A program made the position numbers and the translations under genes. From Sheuella amnicola (GTDB lineage: Bacteria; Pseudomonadota; Gammaproteobacteria; Burkholderiales; Burkholderiaceae_B), in assembly GCF_010499255.1 (NCBI RefSeq), contig NZ_JAAGRN010000003.1, forward strand, positions 62,001-126,000: DNA of 64,000 bases, given 5' to 3'. Numbering within the stretch: position 1 is the first letter of the stretch; each line of letters opens with the position of its first letter. Shown here piece after piece: positions 26,934 through 37,793 of the stretch. The notes beneath the pieces were generated by a model. That model did not search any database. It saw only the letters and a program-made list of their open reading frames with translations, and had not been told where the DNA came from.

Positions 26934-28361
26934 TTAGAAATTAAGCGTGCGCTTATCGACTGCCAAAGCGGCTTCCTTCACCGATTCCGACAACGTCGGG
27001 TGCGCATGGCAAATACGAGCGATGTCTTCGGCCGCACCACGGAATTCCATGATGGTGACAGCTTCAGCAATCAACTCGGAGGCCATAGGACCGATAATGT
27101 GCACACCAAGCACTTCATCAGTGGTCGCATCGGCAAGGATTTTTACAAATCCGGTTGTATCACCCAAAGCACGGGCGCGACCATTGGCCAGGAAGGGAAA
27201 ACTGCCCGCCTTGTATGCGCGTCCCGAAGCCTTAAGCTGTTGCTCGGTCTGACCAACCCAGGAAATCTCGGGAGACGTGTAAATCACCCATGGGATGGTG
27301 TCGAAATTGACGTGACCATGCTGACCTGCGATACGCTCGGCAACTGCCACGCCCTCTTCTTCCGCCTTGTGCGCAAGCATCGGACCACGAACAACATCGC
27401 CAACAGCCCAAACATTCGGCAGATTGGTTTTGCAATCAGCGTCAACCACGATAAAGCCGCGGTCATCCAGTTTAAGTCCAACGGACTCTGCATTCAGACC
27501 GCCGGTGTAAGGCACGCGACCGATCGATACGATCAGCTTATCAACTACTAGCTTCTGCTCTGCGCCGGCGGCATCCGTATACGGAACCGTCACCTGCTTG
27601 GCTGTTGCCTTGATATCACCAAGCTTTACACCAGTTTGAATCGACAAGCCCTGCTTGGCAAAAATCTTCTGCGCTTCCTTTGCAACCTGATTGTCGACGG
27701 CTGCCAGGAAGTCAGGCATAGCTTCGAGAACTGTCACTTCAGCGCCCAAACGACGCCAGACGCTACCCATTTCAAGACCAATCACACCAGCACCGATGAC
27801 ACCCAGCTTTTTGGGTACAGCGGCAATATTCAGTGCACCATCATTGGAGAGAACTGTTTGCTCGTCAAACGGCAGACCGGGCAACTCGCGAGCGGATGAA
27901 CCCGTGGCAACCACCACATGCTGAGCGACCAAGTCCGCTTCGGTCGTACCGGTGACCTTGATGGCATAGCCTCCATCGACCTGTCCGGCAAAAGCGCCTT
28001 TGCCATGGAAAAAGGTGATCTTGTTCTTTTTGAACAAGTACAAAATACCGTCGTTATTTTGTTTGACGACGCTATTTTTACGGCCAATCAGCTTGTCCAG
28101 CTTGAGCGACACACCTTTGACTTCGATACCGTGGTCGGCGAAGTGATGGTTCACTTGCTCATAATGCTCTGATGATTGCAACAAAGCCTTGGAAGGAATA
28201 CAGCCAACGTTTGTACAAGTACCACCTGGTGCAGGGCCACCCTGGCCATTTTGCCAGGCATCGATACAGGCAACCGTCTTACCGAGTTGAGCGGCGCGGA
28301 TGGCGGCGATGTAGCCTCCCGGACCCGCACCGATTACGACAACATCAAATTTATTCGACAT
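26934..28361 (-). CDS. lpdA: Dihydrolipoyl dehydrogenase (E3 component)
   Basis: A 475-residue flavoprotein that reoxidises dihydrolipoamide with NAD+ in the 2-oxoglutarate dehydrogenase complex. The FAD motif GAGPGG is at 11-16, the redox disulfide is Cys49/Cys54 in GGTCTNVGCIPSKALL, the NAD-binding motif is GVIGAGVIGLEMG, and the C-terminal HAHPTLSE carries the catalytic histidine. There is no N-terminal lipoyl domain, unlike the pyruvate dehydrogenase-linked E3 of some betaproteobacteria. It is the last gene of the sucA-sucB-lpdA operon, 12 bases after sucB, and ends at a hairpin terminator. Confidence 0.97.
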   Translation of the reverse strand: MSNKFDVVVIGAGPGGYIAAIRAAQLGKTVACIDAWQNGQGGPAPGGTCTNVGCIPSKALLQSSEHYEQVNHHFADHGIEVKGVSLKLDKLIGRKNSVVKQNNDGILYLFKKNKITFFHGKGAFAGQVDGGYAIKVTGTTEADLVAQHVVVATGSSARELPGLPFDEQTVLSNDGALNIAAVPKKLGVIGAGVIGLEMGSVWRRLGAEVTVLEAMPDFLAAVDNQVAKEAQKIFAKQGLSIQTGVKLGDIKATAKQVTVPYTDAAGAEQKLVVDKLIVSIGRVPYTGGLNAESVGLKLDDRGFIVVDADCKTNLPNVWAVGDVVRGPMLAHKAEEEGVAVAERIAGQHGHVNFDTIPWVIYTSPEISWVGQTEQQLKASGRAYKAGSFPFLANGRARALGDTTGFVKILADATTDEVLGVHIIGPMASELIAEAVTIMEFRGAAEDIARICHAHPTLSESVKEAALAVDKRTLNF

Positions 28362-28373
28362 GGATTTTCAGCC

Positions 28374-29588
28374 TTAGATTTCAAGCAACAGGCGCTGTGG
28401 ATCTTCGAGCGCTTCTTTCATGGCAACCAGACCGAGCACAGCCTCGCGACCATCGATGATGCGATGATCGTATGACATCGCCAGATAATTGATTGGACGA
28501 ATCACGATCTGACCCTTTTCGACAACCGGACGCTCTTTGGTTGCATGCACGCCCAAAATAGCCGACTGGGGCGGATTGATGATCGGAGTCGACAACATGG
28601 AACCGAAAACGCCACCATTGGAAATCGAGAACGTACCGCCAGTCATTTCTTCAATGCCCAGTTTGCCCTCGCCTGCGCGCTTGCCGAAGTCGGCAATGGT
28701 TTTTTCGATTTCGGCGATCGACAGCTGATCCGCATTGCGCAGAATCGGCACTACAAGGCCACGTGGGCTACCGACAGCAATACCGATATCGAAGTAGCCG
28801 TGGTAAATGATGTCCTTGCCATCAACCGATGCGTTCAAAACCGGATAACGCTTGAGCGCAGCAACGGCAGCCTTGACGAAGAAAGACATGAAGCCAAGCT
28901 TGACACCATGCTCTTTCTCGAAACGATCTTTGTACTGGTTACGCAGATCAATAACTGCTTGCATATTGACTTCGTTGAACGTTGTCAAAATCGCATTGTC
29001 TTGCTGAGATTGCAACAGACGCTCTGCGACACGAGCGCGTAAACGGCTCATGGGCACACGCTGCTCGGGACGACCATCGAGCGACTGCGACATCGGAGCG
29101 GCAGGCGCAGCAGCTTTCGCTGGTGCAGCGGAGGCGCCCAATGCGTCACCCTTGGTGACACGACCATCACGACCTGTTCCGGAAACGGAGTCGGCGGCAA
29201 TGCCTTTTTCAGCGAGGATTTTCGATGCAGCAGGCGAAGCGACTGCTCCTGACGTTGCTTTGGCAGCAGGTGCCGCGGCAGGCGCCGCCGCAGGTGCCGC
29301 AGCAGGTGCTGGTGCAGCAGCGGCCGGAGCCGCAGCCGCGGCTGTTGCCGCCGTATCAATGCGCGCAATGACTTCACCGGAGGTGACGAGACTTCCGTCA
29401 GCCTTGACGACTTCTGTAAACACACCGGAGGCGGGTGCGGGCACTTCAAGAACAACCTTGTCGGTTTCGATCTCGATCAGGATTTCATCAGCCTGAACGG
29501 CTTCGCCAGGCTTTTTCTTCCAAGTCAGCAGTGTCGCTTCGGACACGGATTCGGACAATTGGGGGACAACAACGTCAGTGATGGCCAT
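28374..29588 (-). CDS. sucB: Dihydrolipoyl succinyltransferase (E2 of 2-oxoglutarate dehydrogenase)
   Basis: A 404-residue core enzyme. The single lipoyl domain (1-75) has Lys44 in [11 protein letters not shown] as the lipoylation site. An Ala/Pro-rich flexible linker (about 80-112) follows, then the E3-binding domain (about 117-152, [13 protein letters not shown]) and the catalytic domain (about 175-404) with the active-site motif [12 protein letters not shown]. The linker is repetitive at the DNA level (GCAGCAGGTGC-type units) and is prone to length variation. It sits between sucA and lpdA. The gene is also called odhB in Bordetella and Cupriavidus. Confidence 0.97.
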   Translation of the reverse strand: MAITDVVVPQLSESVSEATLLTWKKKPGEAVQADEILIEIETDKVVLEVPAPASGVFTEVVKADGSLVTSGEVIARIDTAATAAAAAPAAAAPAPAAAPAAAPAAAPAAKATSGAVASPAASKILAEKGIAADSVSGTGRDGRVTKGDALGASAAPAKAAAPAAPMSQSLDGRPEQRVPMSRLRARVAERLLQSQQDNAILTTFNEVNMQAVIDLRNQYKDRFEKEHGVKLGFMSFFVKAAVAALKRYPVLNASVDGKDIIYHGYFDIGIAVGSPRGLVVPILRNADQLSIAEIEKTIADFGKRAGEGKLGIEEMTGGTFSISNGGVFGSMLSTPIINPPQSAILGVHATKERPVVEKGQIVIRPINYLAMSYDHRIIDGREAVLGLVAMKEALEDPQRLLLEI

Positions 29589-29629
29589 TATGAATTTCCG
29601 TAATTTGAATTAGTTGCGTTGATCTTGGA

Positions 29630-32497
29630 TTATTTGGTGAGCACGAAAGACTTGAACTTGCCAAACGCCTGCTCGATCAGGGCCTTCTGTTGCTCCTGAT
29701 GTTTGGCCAGGTAGCCCACTGCGGGAGATGCCGAGGCCGGACGACCGGAATAACCCAGTTTCTGACCTGCGGACATGTTCTCGTAGAGGTGATGCTGCAC
29801 GTAGTACCAAGGACCCTGGTTCTGAGGCTCATCCTGCACCCAGACCACTTCCGTCGCCTTGGGATATTTACGCAATTCGGCCTCAAAAGTCTTATGCGCA
29901 AATGGATACAGTTGCTCGACGCGGACGATTGCGGTTGTCTTGTCACCACGCTCGCGACGGGCATTGACCAGGTCGTAATAAACCTTACCCGAGCAAACCA
30001 GAACCCGCTTGACTGCGGCTGCATTGACATTGCTATCCACTTCGCCAATGATGGGACGGAAACGACCATCAGACAGCTCTGCCAGAGGCGAGCCAGCATC
30101 TTTGTTACGCAGCAGTGACTTAGGTGTCAGAATGACCAAAGGCTTGCGGAATTGACGGATCATCTGGCGACGCAACAGATGGAAAATCTGAGCGGCACTG
30201 GTTGGTTGAACAACCTGGATGTTGTTATCGGCGCACAACTGCAGGAACCGCTCGATACGAGCTGAAGAGTGCTCAGGTCCCTGACCTTCGTAGCCGTGAG
30301 GCAACATCATCACAAGCCCGCACTGACGCCCCCATTTAGCTTCGCCAGATACGATGAACTGATCGATGACAACCTGTGCTCCGTTAACGAAGTCACCAAA
30401 CTGAGCTTCCCAGATGGTCAACGTATTTGGTTCGGTGCAGGCATAGCCGTACTCGAAACCAAGCACGGCTTCTTCGGACAGCACCGAATCGATCACTGTG
30501 AACGGCGCCTGACCATCCGCCACATTCTGCAGTGGAATGTAGGTACCATCATTCCAGCGTTCGCGATTCTGATCATGAAGCACAGCGTGGCGGTGAGTGA
30601 ATGTACCGCGGCCAGAATCCTGGCCGGTGATGCGAACGGTATATCCCGAAGCAACAAGCGTCGCAAACGCAAGGTGCTCGCCCATACCCCAATCCAGATT
30701 CTGCTCGCCTCGCGCCATAGCGCGACGGTCATTGAGCAGCTTGGTCACAAGCGTATGCGGCGTAAAGCCTTCAGGGGTCTGAGTCAGGCGTTCACCGATC
30801 CGCTTGAGTTCAGCCATTGGCACGCCTGTATCAGCCTGATCAGTCCACTTGGCTCCCAGATAAGGTGTCCAATCGACCGCAAACTTATTTTTATAGTTTG
30901 TCAGAACAGGTTCAATGGTGCGGCGACCATCTTCCATATACTGACGATATTCCTTGACGAGCTGATCGCCGCCGCCTTCCTGGAGCACACCCTGCGCGAT
31001 CAATTTGTCGGCATACAGTTTGCGGGTTCCGGGATGCACGCCGATGCGCTTGTACATCAGCGGTTGCGTCAATGCAGGGGTGTCCTGCTCATTGTGGCCG
31101 AGTTTACGGAAACAAACGATATCGACAACGACATCGCGACCGAACTGCATACGGAAGTCCAGCGCCAGGCTTGTGGCAAACACGACTGCTTCGGGATCGT
31201 CGCCGTTGACGTGAAACACAGGAGCTTCGATCATCTTGGCAACATCGGTACAGTAAATCGTCGAGCGCACATCCCGTGGATCGGATGTCGTGAAACCGAT
31301 CTGGTTATTAATCACCAGATGCACCGTGCCACCCGTACCGTAACCACGCGTCATGGCCAGGTTCAATGTTTCCATCACCACGCCCTGCCCCGCAAAGGCG
31401 GAGTCACCATGGACAAGAACAGGCAAAACCTGCTTGAATCCATCGGCACCGCGACGCTCTTGACGTGCACGAACTGAACCTTCAACCACCGGATTGACAA
31501 TTTCCAGGTGCGAAGGATTGAATGCGAGCGAAAGATGAACCGGACCGCCACGTGTGGAAAGATCGCTGGAAAAACCGTTGTGGTATTTCACGTCACCATC
31601 GGTGAGACCTTCAGCGTGATGGCCTTCGAATTCGGCAAACAAATCACCGGGCATTTTGCCCATGATATTGACCAGCATATTCAGGCGGCCGCGGTGAGCC
31701 ATGCCCACTACGATTTCCTGCACGCCGGATTCACCGGCATGATTCACCAGCTCATCCATCGAAGCGATAAAACTTTCGCCACCCTCAAGTGAGAAGCGCT
31801 TCTGGCCCACATACTTTGTGTGCAAGAAGCGCTCAAGACCTTCGGCTTCGGTGAGTTGTTGCAAGATATGTTTTTTGCGATCTGCCGAAACCGAGGGTGC
31901 ACTCAGCGTCGATTCGAGACGCTCCTGAACCCAGCGCTTAACAGCAGGATCGGAAACATGCATGAACTCCGCGCCAACCGAGCGGCAATATGTGTCACGT
32001 AAATTCTTGAGAATTTCACGCAACGTCATCGTGTTGGATTTTGTGAAATAGGTGTTAGTGGCAGAAAACACCTGATCCAGATCGGCTTCGGTCAAACCAT
32101 AGAAAGCGGGATCAAGCTCGGGGATCCCCGGGCGATCTTGCCTTTTCAGCGGATCGAGATCAGCCCAGCGCGAACCAAGCGAACGGTAGGCGGCGATGAG
32201 GGACTGAACGTGGACCTGTTTTCCGGCGACAGCCAGATCGGGTTCCTGGCCACGCTGCACAAAAGCGTTTGCTTTGGCGCGCAAGGCAAAGGATTCGATA
32301 ATCGGGGCATGCGCCTGGTCACGCGTGGCCTCTCGACCATCTGTTGCAGGCATGTGCTGAAGCTGGTCGAAATAGGTTCGCCAGTTATCGGGCACAGAAC
32401 CTGGATTGTCCAGATACGATTCGTAGAGTTCTTCTACGTAAGGCGCGTTACCTCCAAAGAGGTACGAATTTTGCAGAGATTCAATTTCTGATGACAT
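29630..32497 (-). CDS. sucA: 2-oxoglutarate dehydrogenase E1 component
   Basis: A 955-residue thiamine diphosphate enzyme that decarboxylates 2-oxoglutarate and passes the succinyl group to SucB. Visible features are the N-terminal E2-binding segment (NSYLFGGNAPYVEELYESYLDNP), the HRGRLNMLVNIMGK motif, the ThDP region (HVNGDDPEAV near residue 430) and the C-terminal transketolase-like domain (SGRGTFTHRHAVLHDQ, QDEPQNQGPW). Length is normal for the family. It is the first gene of the operon; the 41-base gap to sucB and the 347-base upstream region indicate that the main promoter lies before it. Called odhA in related genera. Confidence 0.97.
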   Translation of the reverse strand: MSSEIESLQNSYLFGGNAPYVEELYESYLDNPGSVPDNWRTYFDQLQHMPATDGREATRDQAHAPIIESFALRAKANAFVQRGQEPDLAVAGKQVHVQSLIAAYRSLGSRWADLDPLKRQDRPGIPELDPAFYGLTEADLDQVFSATNTYFTKSNTMTLREILKNLRDTYCRSVGAEFMHVSDPAVKRWVQERLESTLSAPSVSADRKKHILQQLTEAEGLERFLHTKYVGQKRFSLEGGESFIASMDELVNHAGESGVQEIVVGMAHRGRLNMLVNIMGKMPGDLFAEFEGHHAEGLTDGDVKYHNGFSSDLSTRGGPVHLSLAFNPSHLEIVNPVVEGSVRARQERRGADGFKQVLPVLVHGDSAFAGQGVVMETLNLAMTRGYGTGGTVHLVINNQIGFTTSDPRDVRSTIYCTDVAKMIEAPVFHVNGDDPEAVVFATSLALDFRMQFGRDVVVDIVCFRKLGHNEQDTPALTQPLMYKRIGVHPGTRKLYADKLIAQGVLQEGGGDQLVKEYRQYMEDGRRTIEPVLTNYKNKFAVDWTPYLGAKWTDQADTGVPMAELKRIGERLTQTPEGFTPHTLVTKLLNDRRAMARGEQNLDWGMGEHLAFATLVASGYTVRITGQDSGRGTFTHRHAVLHDQNRERWNDGTYIPLQNVADGQAPFTVIDSVLSEEAVLGFEYGYACTEPNTLTIWEAQFGDFVNGAQVVIDQFIVSGEAKWGRQCGLVMMLPHGYEGQGPEHSSARIERFLQLCADNNIQVVQPTSAAQIFHLLRRQMIRQFRKPLVILTPKSLLRNKDAGSPLAELSDGRFRPIIGEVDSNVNAAAVKRVLVCSGKVYYDLVNARRERGDKTTAIVRVEQLYPFAHKTFEAELRKYPKATEVVWVQDEPQNQGPWYYVQHHLYENMSAGQKLGYSGRPASASPAVGYLAKHQEQQKALIEQAFGKFKSFVLTK

Positions 32498-32844
32498 ATT
32501 GTCGCTTCACCTTGCAGGGTGCTTCACCCGTTGCGATGCAGGAATACCTTCCGCTTACTCGGCCAAACCGATTTGCGGATAGCGGGGCAGAAGGCGGTTA
32601 ATAAAAAGCCTCTAGAGCCGGCAAAGCAGTTTACCCCATTGATCAACGAAATGTCTGGATTTTATTGATTTGCTTTGGTTTTTTAGCCTAATTGGCATTA
32701 ATCGGGGATTTCAGACTATTTCGTGTTGCAGCGCACGATCGAAACTAGGTCCAATAACGTGAAACTCGACCCACTTGCCTGTAAGCTTGGCTGACTCATT
32801 CCTGACTACTTTCGACTGAAACCTATTTCTTCAAGAAGCCCCTC
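32498..32844. other. Divergent intergenic region between sucA and maeB
   Basis: This 347-base gap separates two divergent transcription units and must hold both promoters. I see no open reading frame, tRNA or strong hairpin. The central part (about 32640-32715) is AT-rich. A weak promoter-like pair for sucA on the minus strand could be drawn around GTAAACT (near 32628-32634), but no confident -35 box is present. No copy of the 19-bp TCA operator is present. Confidence 0.5.
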
Positions 32845-35130
32845 ATGGACGAAAACCTCTCAAAACTAGCCCTTGACTATCACGCTTATCCGACTCCGGG
32901 CAAGATTTCGGTCACCCCGACAAAACCCCTTGCCAACCAGGATGATCTCTCGTTGGCGTATTCACCCGGCGTGGCTGCCGCTTGCATGGCAATCCACGCC
33001 GAGGGTGATGAGGCCGCGGCCAAATACACCTCGCGCTCGAATCTGGTGGCGGTCATCACAAACGGAACCGCAGTGCTTGGCTTAGGCAATATCGGACCAT
33101 TGGCATCCAAGCCCGTCATGGAGGGCAAAGGGTGCCTTTTCAAAAAATTTGCCGGGATAGATGTATTCGATATCGAACTGGACGAAACTGATCCGGACAA
33201 ACTGGTGGACATCATTGCTGCGCTCGAACCAACTCTTGGTGGCATTAATCTCGAAGATATCAAGGCCCCCGAATGCTTTTATATCGAGAGAAAGCTCAAA
33301 GAAAGGATGAAAATTCCTGTCTTCCATGACGATCAGCACGGCACCGCCATCATTTCATCGGCTGCAATTCTGAATGGCTTGAAAGTTGTCGGCAAACAGA
33401 TGGATCAAGTCAAGCTCGTCGTTTCCGGTGCAGGAGCGGCTGCGATCGCCTGTCTTGATTTGTTGGTGCATCTTGGGATCGCAAAAGAAAATATTTTTGT
33501 TTGCGATTCGAAGGGCGTGATCTACGAAGACCGTGAACCAAACATGGAACCGAACAAGTTGCGTTATGCGCAAAAAACATCTTTACGCACGCTTGCCGAG
33601 GCAATGAAAGGTGCCGATGTCTTCCTGGGCTGCTCTGCAGCCGGTATCGTCGATGCCGAAATGGTCAAAAGCATGGGTTCACAACCTCTCATCCTCGCCC
33701 TGGCCAATCCCGAACCCGAAATTCGTCCAGAGGTCGCTAAAGCCGCGCGCCCGGATTGCATTATTGCCACCGGCAGATCCGACTATCCAAACCAGGTCAA
33801 CAACGTTCTGTGCTTTCCTTTCATTTTTAGAGGCGCATTGGATGCGGGGGCGAGCAGGATCACCGAAGAAATGAAGCTCGCCTGTGTCAAGGCAATTGCA
33901 GAGCTTGCGCAGGCCGAACAAAGTGATGAAGTGGCACAGGCTTACGCGGGCCAGGATTTAAGTTTTGGCCCTGACTACATCATTCCAAAACCCTTCGACC
34001 CCAGACTGATCATGCTGATCGCACCGGCTGTGGCGCAAGCGGCGGAAAAATCCGGAGTGGCCCGCCGTCCGATCAAAGACCTGGATGCATATCGCGAAAA
34101 ATTACAAGCAATGGTTTATCACTCCGGACAGTTGATGAGCCCGCTTTTTTCGCAAGCCAAACGTGCGCCCAAGCGAGTCATTTATGCAGACGGCGAAGAT
34201 GAAAGAGTGCTTCGGGCAGCACAAACGGCGATCGATGAAAAAATCGCATTGCCGATCCTGATTGGTCGTCCGAATGTCATCAACATGCGCGTCAAAAAAA
34301 TGGGCCTGCGACTTGAAGCGGGGCGCAATATCGAGATTGTCGACCCAGAGGACGATGTCCGGTTCACCGAATCTTGGACTGAATATTACAAACTGAAGGG
34401 CCGTGAAGGCGTAACGCCCACGATCGCCAAAGCCATGGTTCGCAAACACAACACATTGATTGGCGTCTTGCTGCTTAAACGCGGCGATGGCGATGCCCTG
34501 CTCTGCGGCATTAGCAGCCGATTCGACAATCAGCTCAATTACGTTGAAGATGTGATTGGTCTAAAACCGGGCGCATCGACCTTTGCCGCGATGAACGTGC
34601 TGATGCTTACGGATCAGACACTATTCATCTGCGACACGCATGTCAACGAAGATCCGACTGCAGAGCAAGTGGCCGACATGACTATTCAAGCTGCGCAGGA
34701 AATGCGTCGTTTTGGCATCGTGCCTAAAGTAGCGCTAGTTTCGCATTCCAACTTCGGCAGTCGTCCAACCCAGTCATCACGCAAAATGGCCCAGGCACGT
34801 CAGCTTATCAGCGAGCGCGCCCCCACTCTTGAGGTCGATGGAGAAATGCACGCTGACTCGGCACTATCCGAAAGCATCCGGATGGCGAGTTATCCCGACA
34901 GTACATTGAAAGGTAGCGCGAATCTACTGATTGCGCCTAACCTTGATACAGGCAACGTAACGTACAACCTGTTGAAAATGACCGGCAGCAATGGCGTTGC
35001 AATGGGACCGGTGTTATTAGGTGCCGCGAGACCTGTTCATATACTGACGACAAGCGCAACGGTTAGACGCGTCATTAATATGACTGCGCTTGCTGTTGTG
35101 AATGCTCAAATGGAATCGGAGAAGCGTTAA
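32845..35130 (+). CDS. maeB: NADP-dependent malic enzyme with phosphotransacetylase-like domain
   Basis: A 761-residue hybrid malic enzyme that decarboxylates malate to pyruvate. The malic domain (about 15-150, [15 protein letters not shown] and FHDDQHGTA) and NAD(P)-binding domain (about 165-400, [16 protein letters not shown]) are followed by a phosphotransacetylase-like domain (about 425-755) that regulates activity by binding acetyl-CoA in characterised MaeB. Length matches MaeB. With PHB synthesis nearby in the window, NADPH from this enzyme could support phaB; that is inference. It is divergent from sucA and convergent with gltA, sharing a terminator with it. Confidence 0.95.
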   Translation: MDENLSKLALDYHAYPTPGKISVTPTKPLANQDDLSLAYSPGVAAACMAIHAEGDEAAAKYTSRSNLVAVITNGTAVLGLGNIGPLASKPVMEGKGCLFKKFAGIDVFDIELDETDPDKLVDIIAALEPTLGGINLEDIKAPECFYIERKLKERMKIPVFHDDQHGTAIISSAAILNGLKVVGKQMDQVKLVVSGAGAAAIACLDLLVHLGIAKENIFVCDSKGVIYEDREPNMEPNKLRYAQKTSLRTLAEAMKGADVFLGCSAAGIVDAEMVKSMGSQPLILALANPEPEIRPEVAKAARPDCIIATGRSDYPNQVNNVLCFPFIFRGALDAGASRITEEMKLACVKAIAELAQAEQSDEVAQAYAGQDLSFGPDYIIPKPFDPRLIMLIAPAVAQAAEKSGVARRPIKDLDAYREKLQAMVYHSGQLMSPLFSQAKRAPKRVIYADGEDERVLRAAQTAIDEKIALPILIGRPNVINMRVKKMGLRLEAGRNIEIVDPEDDVRFTESWTEYYKLKGREGVTPTIAKAMVRKHNTLIGVLLLKRGDGDALLCGISSRFDNQLNYVEDVIGLKPGASTFAAMNVLMLTDQTLFICDTHVNEDPTAEQVADMTIQAAQEMRRFGIVPKVALVSHSNFGSRPTQSSRKMAQARQLISERAPTLEVDGEMHADSALSESIRMASYPDSTLKGSANLLIAPNLDTGNVTYNLLKMTGSNGVAMGPVLLGAARPVHILTTSATVRRVINMTALAVVNAQMESEKR

Positions 35131-35142
35131 TCAGCGGTGAGC

Positions 35143-35358
35143 TTTGATCGGGTTCGCTCCGGGGCTGTGGGCCTCTGTGCCAACCCGAACTGATCTGGTC
35201 CGCTAAGCGGACTTCCCTCTTCTTTTCGAATTTGACGGCGGCGAACTAAACTCGCTTCGCTCAGACAAAGTTCACCTTCTTCCGTCAAATTCAAAAAGTC
35301 TCGGCTGCTCAGACGGGTTGGCACAGAGGCCCACAGCCCCGAAGCGAACCCGATCAAA
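35143..35358. repeat. Intergenic element with 44-bp inverted terminal repeats
   Basis: The outer arms (35143-35186 and 35315-35358) are inverted copies of each other with one mismatch in 44 bases; they contain GGCCTCTGTGCCAACCC and its complement. Inside lie a 7-bp palindrome around GTCCGCTAAGCGGAC and a second inverted pair, GAATTTGACGG (35228-35238) with CCGTCAAATTC (35282-35292), so the whole 216 bp can fold into a branched hairpin. There is no open reading frame and no transposase. It looks like a dispersed non-coding repeat (MITE- or BIME-like) of Burkholderiales; only one copy is present in the window. Confidence 0.7.
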
Positions 35359-35376
35359 TCAAACTGAACTCTCAAC

Positions 35377-35407
35377 AAAAAAGGACAGCTTAAAGCTGTC
35401 CTTTTTT
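35377..35407. terminator. Bidirectional terminator between maeB and gltA
   Basis: AAAAAAGGACAGC and GCTGTCCTTTTTT form a 13-bp stem around the loop TTAAA. The A-run and T-run on either side make it functional on both strands, serving convergent maeB (+) and gltA (-). Confidence 0.92.
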
Positions 35408-35442
35408 AGCTTGCACCCGTTCATGGGTACATGTGAAAACAA

Positions 35443-36744
35443 TTACTTCTTTTTCACATCACGGGCAGGCGAACCTTGATACAACTGGCGTGGACGACCA
35501 ATCTTGTATTCTGGATCGGAAATCATTTCGGTCCATTGGGCAATCCAGCCGACTGTACGAGCCAATGCGAAAATCGCAGTGAACAAGGCTGTTGGCACCC
35601 CGATCGCACGTTGAACGATACCGGAATAAAAGTCTACGTTCGGATAAAGCTTGCGATCAACGAAGTACTGGTCTTCAAGCGCGATACGCTCGACTTCCAT
35701 AGCCAGCTTGAACAATGGATCGTTTTCCAGACCCAGTGCAGCCAGCACTTCCTTACACGTTTGCTGCATCAGTTTGGCGCGTGGATCGTAGTTTTTGTAA
35801 ACGCGATGACCAAAGCCCATCAAGCGAACGCCTGAATTCTTGTCCTTGACCTGCTCCATGAACTGACCAACGACAGCCATACCGCCTTTAGCCTGCAAGT
35901 CTTCCAGCATCTGCAAGCAAGCTTCGTTTGCGCCACCGTGAGCAGGGCCCCACAAGCATGCAACACCGGCTGCAACTGCCGCAAACGGGTTGGTGCCCGA
36001 AGAGCCGCAAAGACGAACAGTTGATGTTGAAGCGTTCTGCTCGTGATCAGCATGCAGAATGAAGATACGATCAAGCGCACGTTCAACCACCGGATTAACG
36101 ACATACTCTTCACAGGGAGTCGCAAACATCATGCGCAGGAAGTTACCCGTGTAGGAAAGATTGTTCTGGGGGTAGATGTAAGGCTGACCTTGCGAGTATT
36201 TATAAGCCATTGCAACCAGCGTAGGCATCTTGGCGATCAAACGGATTGCCGACACATGACGATGGTGAGGATTATTAATGTCATTGGAGTCATGATAGAA
36301 CGCCGACATGGCGCCAACCAAACCGGTCAACACAGCCATAGGATGCGCATCGCGACGGAATCCACGCAAAAAGAATTGCATCTGCTCGTTCACCATCGTG
36401 TGATGGGTCACCAGAGAGTCAAACTCCTTTTTCTGTGCTGCATCGGGCAGTTCGCCGTTCAGGATCAGGTAGCTGACATCCATGAAGTCGCAGTTAACAG
36501 CAAGCTGCTCGATCGGGTAGCCGCGATAAAGCAGCTCACCCTTGTCTCCGTCAATGTAGGTGATGCTGGACGAACAGGAAGCAGTCGAAAGAAAACCAGG
36601 GTCATATGTGAACATGCCCGTCTGGCCGTACAACTTGCGGATATCGATCACCTGCGGGCCGACATTGCCGTCGTACACAGGAAAATCAACGGAGGCGCTT
36701 CCGTCTGAAAACGATAGCGTGGCTTTTTTATCGGACAGTTTCAT
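35443..36744 (-). CDS. gltA: Citrate synthase (type II)
   Basis: A 433-residue enzyme that condenses oxaloacetate and acetyl-CoA. The catalytic histidines lie in GPAHGGANE and [16 protein letters not shown]; the N-terminal beta-domain ([17 protein letters not shown]) marks the hexameric, NADH-sensitive type found in Gram-negative bacteria. The ATG at 36744 is chosen because AAGGA lies 8 bases upstream; an in-frame ATG five codons earlier lacks this spacing. It is the last gene of the sdhCDAB-sdhE-gltA block, 21 bases after sdhE, and ends at the bidirectional terminator. Confidence 0.96.
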   Translation of the reverse strand: MKLSDKKATLSFSDGSASVDFPVYDGNVGPQVIDIRKLYGQTGMFTYDPGFLSTASCSSSITYIDGDKGELLYRGYPIEQLAVNCDFMDVSYLILNGELPDAAQKKEFDSLVTHHTMVNEQMQFFLRGFRRDAHPMAVLTGLVGAMSAFYHDSNDINNPHHRHVSAIRLIAKMPTLVAMAYKYSQGQPYIYPQNNLSYTGNFLRMMFATPCEEYVVNPVVERALDRIFILHADHEQNASTSTVRLCGSSGTNPFAAVAAGVACLWGPAHGGANEACLQMLEDLQAKGGMAVVGQFMEQVKDKNSGVRLMGFGHRVYKNYDPRAKLMQQTCKEVLAALGLENDPLFKLAMEVERIALEDQYFVDRKLYPNVDFYSGIVQRAIGVPTALFTAIFALARTVGWIAQWTEMISDPEYKIGRPRQLYQGSPARDVKKK

Positions 36745-36765
36745 CGGTGATTCCTTCAAATAAAT

Positions 36766-37026
36766 TCACAATGCGCGGATTTTTGTCAGCACGTCAACAA
36801 CAGCAGGTCTATTCAATGCGCCCTGAGGCTCGGTTCTTGCCAACAACAAATCAAGTAACTCGTTATCACCCAGTTCAAACAACTGAGTTAGCGCGCCGAC
36901 CTCAATATCGGTCAACTCGGCTTCATAGGCATCCAGGTAGCGGGTAATGATCAAATCATTCTCGAGCAACCCGCGACGCGCACGCCAACGAAGTCGCACT
37001 CGATCAAGATCCGTCAGCTTACCCAT
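36766..37026 (-). CDS. sdhE: FAD assembly factor SdhE
   Basis: An 86-residue protein of the SdhE/Sdh5 (DUF339, YgfY) family. It carries the conserved RRGLLENDL motif (about residues 18-26) needed for attaching FAD covalently to SdhA. The C-terminal helix bundle (YLDAYEAELTDIEVGALTQL) fits the family's five-helix fold. Position between sdhB and gltA in the same operon supports the role in succinate dehydrogenase maturation. Confidence 0.95.
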   Translation of the reverse strand: MGKLTDLDRVRLRWRARRGLLENDLIITRYLDAYEAELTDIEVGALTQLFELGDNELLDLLLARTEPQGALNRPAVVDVLTKIRAL

Positions 37027-37053
37027 TTGCTACCTTTTACCAACAAACTGTTT

Positions 37054-37770
37054 TTATACCGTACGGCGGACCAACATCTCTTTAATCTTGCCGATCGCTT
37101 TGGTTGGATTCAACCCCTTCGGACACACATCGACGCAATTCATGATGGTGTGGCAACGGAACAAACGGTAAGGATCTTCAAGATTATCCAGACGCTGGCC
37201 TGTGGCCTGATCGCGTGTATCGGCGATAAAGCGATAAGCTTGCAACAAACCTGCCGGGCCAACGAATTTGTCCGGATTCCACCAGAAGGACGGGCAAGAC
37301 GTCGAGCAGCAGGCGCACAGGATGCATTCATACAATCCATCAAGCTCCTCGCGGGCCGTGGGCGACTGCAGGCGCTCTTTCTCAGGCGGCTGGGTATCGT
37401 TGATCAGGTAAGGCTTGATCGAATGATATTGATTGAAGAAGTGAGTCATGTCCACGATCAGATCGCGAATGACCGGCAGACCGGGCAGCGGGCGCAATAC
37501 GATCGGTTCGGTCAACTCGAGCAAGTTGGTCGTACAAGCCAAACCGTTCTTACCGTTGATGTTCATGGCATCTGAGCCACAAACACCCTCGCGGCATGAA
37601 CGACGTAACGATAAGCTATCGTCCACGTCAAGCTTGATGCGAATCAATGCATCAAGCAACATTTTGTCGGTCGGTTGCAACTCGACTTCGAGTTTCTGCA
37701 TGTAGGGACGCTCGTCCTTGTCGGGATCGTAGCGATAAATTTCAAACTTCACGACGCGTTTGGTGCTCAT
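37054..37770 (-). CDS. sdhB: Succinate dehydrogenase iron-sulfur subunit
   Basis: A 238-residue electron-transfer subunit of complex II. The N-terminal 2Fe-2S domain has Cys59, Cys64 and Cys79 plus Asp67 in place of a fourth cysteine, as in the E. coli protein. The C-terminal domain has the 4Fe-4S and 3Fe-4S ligands in [13 protein letters not shown] and [17 protein letters not shown]. It carries electrons from SdhA to the quinone site at SdhC/SdhD. It follows sdhA by 23 bases. Confidence 0.97.
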   Translation of the reverse strand: MSTKRVVKFEIYRYDPDKDERPYMQKLEVELQPTDKMLLDALIRIKLDVDDSLSLRRSCREGVCGSDAMNINGKNGLACTTNLLELTEPIVLRPLPGLPVIRDLIVDMTHFFNQYHSIKPYLINDTQPPEKERLQSPTAREELDGLYECILCACCSTSCPSFWWNPDKFVGPAGLLQAYRFIADTRDQATGQRLDNLEDPYRLFRCHTIMNCVDVCPKGLNPTKAIGKIKEMLVRRTV

Positions 37771-37793
37771 GATTGGTATCCAGAGATTCTGAC

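Noticed and set aside
29270-29350. Short GC-rich direct repeats as a CRISPR-like or regulatory array
   Set aside because: They encode the Ala/Pro linker of the SucB protein; the periodicity is that of codons.
30269-31477. A 402-codon open frame antisense to sucA
   Set aside because: It lies wholly inside the strongly conserved sucA gene, has no family similarity and arises from codon bias in the opposite frame.
35143-35358. Insertion sequence reading of the inverted-repeat element
   Set aside because: There is no transposase frame and no clear target duplication at the ends, so it is reported as a non-coding repeat only.
36043-36708. A 221-codon open frame antisense to gltA
   Set aside because: It is a shadow of citrate synthase; the translated product shows no domain and is rich in His, Arg and Cys as expected for antisense frames.
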